Source: Holophagales bacterium (GTDB lineage: Bacteria > Acidobacteriota > Thermoanaerobaculia > UBA5066). Taken from it: a stretch of 64,000 nt of DNA. The translations under genes and the position numbers were made by a program. Each line of letters opens with the position of its first letter. Within the stretch, counting starts at the first letter, position 1. Where the stretch lies: the NCBI GenBank assembly GCA_016719485.1, contig JADJZB010000029.1:186001-250000 (forward strand), written 5' to 3'. Below the pieces are notes generated by a model. It made no database searches, was not told where the DNA came from, and saw only the letters and a list, made by a program, of their open reading frames with translations. This document shows, piece by piece, positions 17,931 through 26,197 of this stretch.

Positions 17931-20900
17931 ATCGCCCGTCCCTTTCCGCGATCGTCCTGCTCTTCTCGGTCGGCGTGTCGGTCCCCGCCCGCGCCCTGCC
18001 CGCGGACCGGGCCATCTCGCAGTACGTCCTTCGCACCTGGACGCCGCGCGAGGGCCTTCCCGGCGTCTCGTCCTACGCCATCACCCAGACGCCCGACGGT
18101 CTCCTCTGGATGGGCACGACGGACGGGCTCGTGCGATTCGACGGCTTCGACTTCGTCCTCTTCCAGAAGCACGACACCCCGGCCTTCACCCAGAACGAGG
18201 TCTCCTACCTCCACACCGACCCCGACGGCGCGCTCTGGATCGGCCTCGCCGACGGGACGCTCGTCCTCTACGAGGCGGGTCGTTTCCGGAGGATCCTGAC
18301 GGCGGCCGAGGGGCACACGGGCCGGCTCTCCACCCTTCCGGGCGGCGACCTCCTCCTGAGCGGACCGGGAACGATCTACTCGAAGAGGGACGGCTCGATC
18401 CGCCCGTTCCCGCACCTCCCCGAGCGCTCCGGCGCCGTCACGAAGGCGGCGTTCGTCGACCGGTCGGGGCGCAGCTGGTGGAACGCCACCGGGGGAATCG
18501 CCGTCGTCGAGCCCGAGGGACGGACGACGCTCCTCGCGCGGGCGTGCGGCCACGACGTGGCGACCTCGGCCTCCTCGTTCTCCGAGGGCGTTGACGGCGA
18601 CGTCTGGGTCGCCGCGGGGAGGGTCTTCCGCTTCCGTGGCACGACGTGCCGCGGCTCCTGGGGCCTCTCCGAAGGGCTGCCCGCCGAGACCGCCGTGCGC
18701 GTCACGGTGGATCGGGACGGGAACGCCTGGGTTGGAATCGACTCCCACGGCCTCGCGCGCATCCGGCCCGACGGCGCGATCGAGAAGTTCGGCCCCGCCG
18801 ACGGCCTCGTCGGAGAGCGCCCCTGGGCGATCTTCGAGGACCGGGAAGGGAACCTCTGGGTCTCCACCTGGGACGGCGGGCTCCACCGCTTCTCGGCCGG
18901 CGCGTTCACCACCTGGGGCGTCGCCGAGGGCCTCCCGCACCCGAGCGTCCGATCGGTCGCCGAAGACCATGAGGGCGCGATCTGGGCGGCCACCAAGGCC
19001 GGGCTCGCGCGGCTCGGGCCGGGCCGGGTCGAGGCGTTTCCCTCCGACACGCGGACGCCGAAGGGCTGGCTCACCGCTCTCGCCGAAGCCCGGCCCGGTC
19101 ACCTCGTCGCCGGCTCGCACGACGGCCTCTGGGACCTCGCAGACGGCCGCCTCACCCCCTCGCCGCTCCTCGACGGCTGGAAGGGGAGCTGGGTCTTCGC
19201 GCTGAAGAAGACGGCGGACGGCCGCCTCTGGGCCGGCACCGGCACCGGCCTCCTCGAGATCCGGCCCGGCGGGATCGACCCCGTTCCCGGAACGGACGCC
19301 CTCGTCTTCGACCTCTTCGAGGACCGCGCCTCGACCCTCTGGGCGATGACGCGGAAAGGGCTCTTCCGAAGGCCCGCCGGGAGAAACCGCCTCGAGAAGG
19401 TCGAGAGCGGACTCCCCGCCACCTGGGACGTCTTCACCTGCGCCGCCCAGGATGCGCGCGGCGACCTCTGGTTCGGCACGCTCGACGCGGGCCTCTTCCG
19501 GCTCGGCACGTCGGGGCTCCGGCGCTATCGGATGAGCGACGGGCTCCCCTCGGAGAGCTTCTGGGGAATCCTCACCGACGACACCGGAGCGCTCTGGCTG
19601 AAGAGCACCGCCGGGGTCCTCCGGATCCGGCCCGAGGCCTTCGCCGCCCACGACGCCGGCACGGCCTCTTCGATCCCCTTCCTCGCGTTCGGTCCCGAGG
19701 ACGGCCTTCGCACCACCGATCCGGGTGGCGGGTCGAGCCCGTCGGCCCTTCGCGCGCGGGACGGCCGCCTCTGGTTCGCGACGTCGAAGGGCCTCTCCGT
19801 CGTCGATCCAGGGAGCGTCGGCCTCGGCGCGGCTCCGGCCGCCCTCCTCTCCGGCCTCAGGGTCGACGGCCGCGCCGTCCCACGCGAGGCCCTCCGAAAG
19901 CTCCCCGCCGGCAAGCACCGGCTCGAGATCGCCTTCACCGCCATCCACCTCCGCGATCCGGGGCGTCTCCGGTTCCGCTACCGGCTCTCTCCCCTCGACC
20001 GCGACTGGCAGGCGACGACGGGCCGCCGCGTCGAGATCGCCGCTCTCCCTCCCGGCCGATACGACTTCGAGGTCCAGGCGGGCCTCGGGGATCGCTGGGG
20101 CGCCCCGGAGCGATTCGCCGTCGCGATCGCCCCCTTCTTCTGGCAGCACAACGCCGTCCGCGCCTTCGCCCTCCTCGCCCTCGGCCTCGCCGCGTGGCTC
20201 CTCCACCGCACGCGCATCCGCCGCCTCGAACGCCGCGAGGTGCGGCTGAGCGCCCTCGTCGACGAACGGACCTCCGAGCTGCGCGTCGAGCAGGAGAAGG
20301 CGAGGACGCTTCTCCTCGAGAAGGAGTCGGCGCGACGCGAGCTCGAGGCGCGGCAGGAGGCCGAGGCGCTCGAGGCGTTCGGGAGAAGCGTCTCCGGCCT
20401 CCTCGATCCGGCCGGGATTCTCGAGCGCCTCGACGACGCCCTGCGGGATCGCCTTCCGCACGCGCGCCGCCTCACGGCCGCCGTGCGCGAGGGGCGCCCT
20501 CCCATCGTCCTCCCGCCCGACGACCCCGCCGCGCGTCCCGTTCTCGAGGCCCTCACGCGCCATCCTCGCGAGGTCGCGACCTTCCTTTCGCGATTCGATC
20601 CCGCCGAACGCGCCCAGGGCGAGGTCTCCCCGGCGCTCGCCGCCTGGGGAGCGCGTTCCGTCGTCCCCGTCGTCAGCGGCGATGCGGGGACCGGCCTCGT
20701 CGCGCTCTCTCCGGCGGATGGAGCTTCGATCTCCGAACGCGACCTCGCCTTCGTCGCGGGCCTTTCGGCGCAGGCCGGCGCCGCCCTCTCCGGGGCGTGG
20801 CACTTCCAGGAAGCGCAGCGCTGGCAACGCGTGAGCGAAGCCCGAAAGGACTGGGCGGCCCTCGACCTCCTCTCGCGCCTTTCGTACGCCGCCGTCTCAC

Positions 20901-21919
20901 GGCTCGGCTTCGGGGGCGCGGCGTCGGAGGCGGCCGTTCTCGAGAGCGTCGCCTCCGCCGCCCCGGACCTCGCCTCGGACGGCGGGGTCCGCCTGCGCGC
21001 CACGCTCGCCCGCCTCGCCGGCGAGGGCCTCCTCGAAGAGCCCGCGGCCGGCCGATACCAGCTCCGCGACGTGCGGCTCCTCTCTCTCCCGGAAGCGGGA
21101 CAGCCGCTCGAGGAGATCTCCCGCCACGGCCGCCAGCGCGTCGGCGCCTACCGGCTCCTCGACCGGATCGGCGTCGGCGGCATGGGCGAGGTCTTCCGCG
21201 CCGTCGACCTCCACGACGGCACCCCCGCCGCCGTCAAGCTCCTCTTCCCGCAGGAGGGGACGGACGCCGAGGCGAGGCATCGGCTCGAGCGCGAAGGGGA
21301 GATCGTCTCCGCCCTCTCGCACCCGAACGTCGTCCGGCTCCTCGCGCGCGGCGAGCACGACGGCCGCCTCTACGTCGCCATGGAGCTCCTCGAGGGCGAC
21401 ACGGTCCAGGCCCGCCTCCAGCGCGGCCCGCTTCCTCCCGAAGACGTCCTCTCCGCCGCCCGGCAGATCGCGTCGGCCCTCGCGGAGCTGCACCGCCACG
21501 GGGTCGTCCATCGCGACCTGAACGCCGCGAACGTCATGCACGTCGCCCCCGACCGCTACGTCCTCCTCGACTTCGGCCTCGCCCGCCGGATCGACGCCTC
21601 GATCCTCACCGCCGCCCATTCGATCCTCGGCACCATCCCCTACATGTCGCCCGAGCAGCTCCGCGGGGAGCCGCTCGACGCGCGCTCCGACATGTGGTCG
21701 CTCGGCGTCCTCCTCTACCAGATGGCGACGGGCCGGTTCCCGTGGGGAGACGACACGACTCTCCGGATGGCCCTCTCGATCCTCCGCACCAGCGAGACCG
21801 GGCGGGATCTCACGGTCGTCCCGGCCGTGATCCGGCCGCTCCTGGAACGCCTGCTCGTGCCGGAACGGGAGGGGCGGGCGACGGCGGTGGAGATTGTGGG
21901 GGCGGTGGCGCGGGGGTGA
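17927..21919 (+). CDS. Membrane sensor: two-component-type propeller fused to a Ser/Thr protein kinase
   Basis: 1330 residues if initiated at CTG 17927, which overlaps the preceding stop (CTGA) and lies behind AGGGA. That start gives an intact signal peptide (NRPSLSAIVLLFSVGVSVPARA), and no ATG, GTG or TTG fits as well. Order of domains: periplasmic propeller repeats (DGLLWMGTTDGLVRFDG and many 'W.G....G' blades) to about residue 640, a Y_Y_Y-type beta domain, one TM helix at about 745, a coiled coil, a GAF-like region, then from about 1068 a kinase with GVGGMGEVF, the VAIK-like Lys of AAVKLL, HRDLNAANV and DFGLA. The catalytic loop has Asn where most kinases have Lys (HRDLN). Periplasmic ligand sensing would drive cytoplasmic Ser/Thr phosphorylation. 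Confidence 0.85.
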   Translation: MNRPSLSAIVLLFSVGVSVPARALPADRAISQYVLRTWTPREGLPGVSSYAITQTPDGLLWMGTTDGLVRFDGFDFVLFQKHDTPAFTQNEVSYLHTDPDGALWIGLADGTLVLYEAGRFRRILTAAEGHTGRLSTLPGGDLLLSGPGTIYSKRDGSIRPFPHLPERSGAVTKAAFVDRSGRSWWNATGGIAVVEPEGRTTLLARACGHDVATSASSFSEGVDGDVWVAAGRVFRFRGTTCRGSWGLSEGLPAETAVRVTVDRDGNAWVGIDSHGLARIRPDGAIEKFGPADGLVGERPWAIFEDREGNLWVSTWDGGLHRFSAGAFTTWGVAEGLPHPSVRSVAEDHEGAIWAATKAGLARLGPGRVEAFPSDTRTPKGWLTALAEARPGHLVAGSHDGLWDLADGRLTPSPLLDGWKGSWVFALKKTADGRLWAGTGTGLLEIRPGGIDPVPGTDALVFDLFEDRASTLWAMTRKGLFRRPAGRNRLEKVESGLPATWDVFTCAAQDARGDLWFGTLDAGLFRLGTSGLRRYRMSDGLPSESFWGILTDDTGALWLKSTAGVLRIRPEAFAAHDAGTASSIPFLAFGPEDGLRTTDPGGGSSPSALRARDGRLWFATSKGLSVVDPGSVGLGAAPAALLSGLRVDGRAVPREALRKLPAGKHRLEIAFTAIHLRDPGRLRFRYRLSPLDRDWQATTGRRVEIAALPPGRYDFEVQAGLGDRWGAPERFAVAIAPFFWQHNAVRAFALLALGLAAWLLHRTRIRRLERREVRLSALVDERTSELRVEQEKARTLLLEKESARRELEARQEAEALEAFGRSVSGLLDPAGILERLDDALRDRLPHARRLTAAVREGRPPIVLPPDDPAARPVLEALTRHPREVATFLSRFDPAERAQGEVSPALAAWGARSVVPVVSGDAGTGLVALSPADGASISERDLAFVAGLSAQAGAALSGAWHFQEAQRWQRVSEARKDWAALDLLSRLSYAAVSRLGFGGAASEAAVLESVASAAPDLASDGGVRLRATLARLAGEGLLEEPAAGRYQLRDVRLLSLPEAGQPLEEISRHGRQRVGAYRLLDRIGVGGMGEVFRAVDLHDGTPAAVKLLFPQEGTDAEARHRLEREGEIVSALSHPNVVRLLARGEHDGRLYVAMELLEGDTVQARLQRGPLPPEDVLSAARQIASALAELHRHGVVHRDLNAANVMHVAPDRYVLLDFGLARRIDASILTAAHSILGTIPYMSPEQLRGEPLDARSDMWSLGVLLYQMATGRFPWGDDTTLRMALSILRTSETGRDLTVVPAVIRPLLERLLVPEREGRATAVEIVGAVARG

Positions 21920-21934
21920 GCGGCGAGGCCGCTT

Positions 21935-21974
21935 CGGGTGTGGGCGGCACCGGTGGCGGTGCGGCCCACACCCG
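21935..21974. terminator. Bidirectional hairpin between convergent genes
   Basis: The perfect 11-bp inverted repeat CGGGTGTGGGC/GCCCACACCCG has an 18-base loop. It sits between the propeller-kinase stop and the stop of the convergent Hsp70-like gene. There is no T-run, so intrinsic termination is likely but not proven. Confidence 0.5.
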
Positions 21975-22054
21975 ACGGACGGCGAGGAATCGACCTCCCG
22001 GTCGACCACCTCGACTTTCCATCTCCTGGAGTGGCCTCCGCAACGGCTGACGGT

Positions 22055-23176
22055 CTACCAAGGGCAGAGGATCCCCGTGGCGAGCGACTTGCGCTCCTCG
22101 CCTACGTCCTGCCAAAGACTCCACCTCACCTGTCGGTTGGCGTCCAGGTCCAGCCGGACAGCGAGTCTAGCGTCGCGAGCCGGCTCGAGGCCCACGGCAG
22201 GCAGCTCGGCAAGCGAGAAGACGGACGAGCCGACAACCTCGCAAAGAGTCCCGACCGGAAATCGGCCCGGATCGACCGCCGTGAAGCTCTTCTCCCGAAG
22301 AACGGGAAGAGTTATGCCCTCGGGGAAAATCTCGACAACGGTCTCCGCGGGAATGACCTCCTCGGAACCAACTACGCGGACAGCTTCTCGAAAACGAACG
22401 CCCATGGCGTGCTCCAGAGTGGCGAGGTAAAGGCGTTCTTTCTCTTCACCGATCAGAAGCCTATGCACCGTAATCATGCCACGCCGTTGCAGGTCCGGAA
22501 TGCGCGCGGGGCGACGATTGGCGGGAAGCAGGCTGACGAGCAACGGAAGAAGCTCGTCAGAGCGCGGGCCAAAGACCACGACCTCGCCCTCCGTCGATGC
22601 CCCCAGCTTCGACAGGGAACGCTCGAGGCGTGGACGGAGCTCGCCTTGCGGCCCCAGGATTTCGAACGATTGCGGGGAATGGACTTCGGCGACCCCCTCG
22701 CCGGCCACGGCGGTGCACAACGCCGTCTCTCCGTGGCCGGCGTACACCAGGATCACACCATTATTGGCCCCCTCCATGTACCGTTCGAGATAGTCTAAGT
22801 ACCCGAGCGCGCCGTGATCCAGGGCGTGGTCGCAGCGGCTGTTGTAGGGACGCCATTCCCTGGTGTGTCCTGTCACTAGACAACGGGTGGCCTGCCCGCT
22901 CCCGAACCCAGGCGGATAGCTGACTATCCAGGAGTCTGGGCGGCCGAATGTGCGCCAAAGATCCGTCACTTTCGCTACGGGCGCCAGTGGGTCGTCCGGT
23001 TCCGGGATGAGGTCGTGGTCGAGGTCGGACGAGCCCGGCCGGAAGGCGAGGCGAAAGAGCCGCCCTCCTTCCCAGAGGTAGCTCTCCTGGCGCCAGAGTT
23101 CATTGACGGGCACGATGAGGATCGCCAGGTTCTCGGGATCGAGGACCGGCGAATCCTCAGCCTCTTCCTTCTTCAT
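22055..23176 (-). CDS. Degenerate Hsp70-like protein, probably unable to hydrolyse ATP
   Basis: 373 residues. The order of blocks follows Hsp70. SWIVSYPPGFGSGQATR corresponds to the 'ITVPAHFNDPQR' region of the intact Hsp70 at 34135-35658. VILVYAGHGETALCTAV replaces its phosphate loop VLLVYDFGGGTFDVTVL. A C-terminal stretch (EIFPEGITLPV, then ARLAVRLDLDAN) resembles the substrate-binding beta domain. The phosphate-loop Asp and Gly-Gly-Gly-Thr are lost and the N-terminal nucleotide loop is absent, so it should be a pseudo-chaperone or binding partner. The YAGHGE string superficially recalls caspase-like proteases, but the order of the other blocks fits Hsp70 better. It is the last gene of a run that includes the J-like/FGE protein and the DUF4157 peptidase. 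Confidence 0.5.
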   Translation of the reverse strand: MKKEEAEDSPVLDPENLAILIVPVNELWRQESYLWEGGRLFRLAFRPGSSDLDHDLIPEPDDPLAPVAKVTDLWRTFGRPDSWIVSYPPGFGSGQATRCLVTGHTREWRPYNSRCDHALDHGALGYLDYLERYMEGANNGVILVYAGHGETALCTAVAGEGVAEVHSPQSFEILGPQGELRPRLERSLSKLGASTEGEVVVFGPRSDELLPLLVSLLPANRRPARIPDLQRRGMITVHRLLIGEEKERLYLATLEHAMGVRFREAVRVVGSEEVIPAETVVEIFPEGITLPVLREKSFTAVDPGRFPVGTLCEVVGSSVFSLAELPAVGLEPARDARLAVRLDLDANRQVRWSLWQDVGEERKSLATGILCPW

Positions 23177-23347
23177 GAGCCGACTCCTGTCTCAAGTGGG
23201 AGGCACCTCGGAATAGCGAGGACGCTAAGACCGCGATCAGCTGCCGGCCACTCCGCTTCTCTTGGTTCTATCCCGCTCTCCCGGCACGGCGCCGAGGGGG
23301 ATCCGCCCGATGGACCCCTGCAGGTCGAGGGTTCGAGAGCTCGAGCC

Positions 23348-24608
23348 TCAAGCTCCTGGGGCGCCCCGGGCACAGCGAAAGCCCGTGTCACCATCGCGGT
23401 AGGCAGGTGATTCCCAGTGGCGGTGGGACACCCGCACAAACTTGGGACGGACGACCCACGATCCGCCCCGTTGGATGCGCCACTCGCCTTTTGGTGGGCC
23501 TTCCGGATCGGCTCTCGGAGAAGCACCGTCATAGTCCGCTCCCGCCCAGTCTGCGCACCACTCCCAGACGTTCCCGCTCATCCCGTAGAGCCCGAATCCG
23601 TTCCCGGCAAAGGCCTTCACAGGATTGGTTCTCAGCCAGACGTCCCGCCCTCTCGTCGCGGGCCCTCCCCCCTCCGCTCCGTAGTTCGCCTGGTCATAGA
23701 GAGGCTCACCTCCCCACGGGTACCTCTCCCCGTCGGCACCGCCGCGCGCCGCGAGCTCCCACTCCGCCTCCGATGGCAGCCGGCCCCCGATCCACGAGCA
23801 GAACTCTGCCGCGTCGTTCCAGGAGACGTGAACGACCGGGTGGTCTTCTTCCTGGTGAAACGACGGGTGGTGCCACGACAAGCCCCTGCATTTCCTTCAT
23901 CTCCGTCTCACCCCACACTCGCGATGTTCCGGCGCGCTCAGCATCCGTTTCGTACCCGGTGCCCGCGACGAACAGCCCGGAACTGCCTCACCGTCACCTC
24001 CGCGTTCATCAGCTCGTAGTCCCTGCTGATCCGGACCGAATGGCGGGGAAATTCGTTCTCGTAACAATCCGAGTCGCCGACCGTGCAGCCCCTCAGGAAG
24101 GTTGAGGCAGGAATCCGGACGAACTCCAGGCTCCCGTCAGTTGTTCTTTCGGGGGGCGGGGCCGGGCCGTGGCGGTTGCCGAGGGCGACGACGCCGGCCC
24201 TTTGCCTCTGTCTGCCCAAAGGAATGCCGCCAGCGTCGCGAACGCGACGGCTGCGCCCGCAAAGACAACCGTGCTGATCGGCAGACCCGGAGACGTAGCC
24301 GCCGTCGCTCGCGGAGGCGGCGCCCCGTGCCCGCTCAAATTCGGCTCCGGAGTCCCCGCCGGGTCGCTCGGCTGTGCCGATGGAAGGTCATCTGCCGCCG
24401 AGCCACCGAGCGCTCCCGGCGCCAGCACCTCGCACGCGGTCCGGGAGTCCCGAAGGCCCTCCTGGTACCTCTTCCTGAGCTGGGCCGTCGGCGCGTTTGT
24501 TAGCCGCACCTGTAGGTCGGTGAAGAGCTCCTGGTAGCGGCGCCTCACCTCCGCCGCGCTCGCATTGGCGGGAACGCCGAGAATCTCTCCGGCTTCTTCC
24601 TTCGTCAT
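23348..24608 (-). CDS. J-like domain/TM/FGE-sulfatase-fold membrane protein, three frame breaks
   Basis: The N-terminus (KEEAGEILGVPANASAAEV, RRRYQELFTDLQVRLTNAPT) is a J-like helical domain lacking the HPD motif. One TM helix (ISTVVFAGAAVAFATLAAFL) follows, then an FGE-sulfatase (C-type lectin) domain: SLEFVRIPASTFLRG, HPVVHVSWNDAAEFCSW, GRLPSEAEWELAARGG, YGMSGNVWEWCADW, RGGSWVVRPKFVRV and TGFRCARG. The active-site cysteine pair of true FGEs is not apparent, so it is a binding domain. Frame breaks are needed near 24151-24156 (a run of six Gs), about 23975 and about 23885. The C-terminal segment after RGGSW is exactly where DGR variable regions lie in FGE-type targets. The same J-like N-terminus occurs at 31842-32680 and 32980-34128. 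Confidence 0.7.
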
Positions 24609-24673
24609 GTGCGCTCAAGCGTTGTCGATGGTCTTCGAGCGAGCCGGGCCCCCTCGCATCCAGCATGCGCTCC

Positions 24674-25882
24674 TCATGGCGCGCACACGGTCCCACTGGC
24701 ATTCGGATTACTGTACTGGCAGCTGCACGGAGAACCGATCGGCATTGCCGGCTGCCCCAGGAATGGCCCGCAGCGCCCCCCCTGGAACATGCAGCAGCTT
24801 TGCCCGCTCGCGGGTGTTCCCATCCCCGTTCCGCCCTCGACGCCCGCCACAGCGCACTCACCCTGCCAGACCCCCGTCCGCCCCTGGCGACCTCCCTCGT
24901 AGAAGCTGAAGTCGACCCTGACCGTGCATCCGCCACGCGGCGTCACGACCGGGAGCTCAGTCCCGGGCTGGATCTCGCACGTGATACCAGGCTGCGGAGT
25001 GCAAACGCCTGGAAACGACCGGCCAGTCCTTCGGTCCACCTCCACGAAAGAAGTGACCCAGATCGGGGTGTCGCATTCGTTCCGGACGACCGGACGGCCA
25101 CCGTTGTCGTCGATTTCGAGGCAGGCCGTCGCCGGGACGTTCCGCCGAAACGCAGAGCGCATGGAGTCGATGAAGGCCGAGTCGGAACCCGTGACGGCGC
25201 TCCGCTCGTACCTGATGCTCGCCGGCCGCTCTCCCGCCTCGCGTGCCTCGACCCTGCTCGCAACGAGGTCTGCAAAGCTGCTGGCGTCCCGCTCCATGTC
25301 CCGGGACGATGCGACGTAGGCGTGAGCAAACCCCTCGATCCCGAGGCTGGCGTATTGCATCGTGTGAAACAGCTCGTGAGCCCACAGCTGCCAGTCGGTT
25401 GCCGCGGCCTCGTGCCTGTCGAAGACGATCACATGACCGACGGTAATGGCCTCCACGTCGTTGTTGTGGAGGAGTGTCAGGTTGGCGAGGTCCACCCGGC
25501 TTCGATCGAGCGTCGTCCAGCGCGCGTTGTTGAGCACGTCCTCGGGAACGAAGCCCGACAGGCGAGCGCGAATGGGCCCTGGCACGGGCGACGCGCCCCG
25601 CTCGGCCTGCGCCCGCGCGTGCCGTATTGCCGCTGCGAGGCCGGCGCCCGCCGGGTTGAACAGATCCCGCGCCGCCCCCGCCACCGCCTCGGGGAGCGTC
25701 TCGACAGCTCGCCGGACGAGTTGCGGGATCTGCTCCGGCTTCGGCGGGTCGATGCGAACGTAGCCTTCGGCGAAGTTCACGTCGGTGTTGGTCACGTCGC
25801 TCAACCAGCTCGCCTCGCCCACGGTCGGGAGGCAGAGGGCCGCCGCGCACGTGACGGCTACGACTGATCTGAGAAAGTTCAT
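24674..25882 (-). CDS. Secreted eCIS-core (DUF4157) metallopeptidase-like protein
   Basis: About 402 residues from ATG 25882, chosen because it opens a clear signal peptide (MNFLRSVVAVTCAAALCLP). Residues about 95-215 match the DUF4157/eCIS-core domain: ARLSGFVPEDVL, ITVGHVIVFDRHEA, then WAHELFHTMQYASLGIEGFA with an HExxH zinc motif. The C-terminal half is Cys-rich (CLEIDDNGG, CDTPIWVTSF, GQSCCMFQGG, GSPCSCQYSN), suggesting a disulfide-stabilised extracellular domain. DUF4157 domains often occur in cargo of contractile injection systems and in toxin-like proteins. It lies 65 bases upstream of the J-like/FGE gene on the same strand. Confidence 0.75.
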   Translation of the reverse strand: MNFLRSVVAVTCAAALCLPTVGEASWLSDVTNTDVNFAEGYVRIDPPKPEQIPQLVRRAVETLPEAVAGAARDLFNPAGAGLAAAIRHARAQAERGASPVPGPIRARLSGFVPEDVLNNARWTTLDRSRVDLANLTLLHNNDVEAITVGHVIVFDRHEAAATDWQLWAHELFHTMQYASLGIEGFAHAYVASSRDMERDASSFADLVASRVEAREAGERPASIRYERSAVTGSDSAFIDSMRSAFRRNVPATACLEIDDNGGRPVVRNECDTPIWVTSFVEVDRRTGRSFPGVCTPQPGITCEIQPGTELPVVTPRGGCTVRVDFSFYEGGRQGRTGVWQGECAVAGVEGGTGMGTPASGQSCCMFQGGRCGPFLGQPAMPIGSPCSCQYSNPNASGTVCAP

Positions 25883-26197
25883 GGTCTTCACGGTCTTTTC
25901 TCCTTGCCCGGCTCGCGGCGTCCTTGCCACTGAGCAACTCCAGGGCCAGGCCTCGCATCAGGGCGCAAGCCGCAGAGTTTCCAGCTCGCGCTTCGCGTTT
26001 TGGCGCGTATTGGCGCTCCACATGTGGGGACCACACCTGTTCGCGTGTCGTACGCACTCATCTGACGGCCTGACCGGGGCTCGGGACGATGGAAGGTGCG
26101 ACCTCCTGCGGGGCGCTTTCCCGGCACATCGTTTGCGTTTGTCGTCGGCCAAGAACTCGAAAATGTACGAGCCAGTGGAGAGCAAGGACTGAACCGC
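25883..26197. other. 315-bp divergent intergenic region
   Basis: It separates the leftward peptidase gene from the rightward repeat protein and must hold both promoters. I see no convincing -10/-35 pair, RNA gene or operator. Short ORFs crossing it are not supported. Confidence 0.4.

Noticed and set aside
22055..23176. Caspase/CHAT-like protease suggested by YAGHGE
   Set aside because: No matching catalytic Cys block, and the flanking segments align in order with the locus Hsp70.
23348..24608. Active formylglycine-generating enzyme
   Set aside because: The fold is recognisable, but the catalytic Cys-containing C-terminal motif of true FGEs is not present.
25883..26197. Promoter motifs and small RNA in the divergent gap
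   Set aside because: No motif stood out from background; not supportable by eye.
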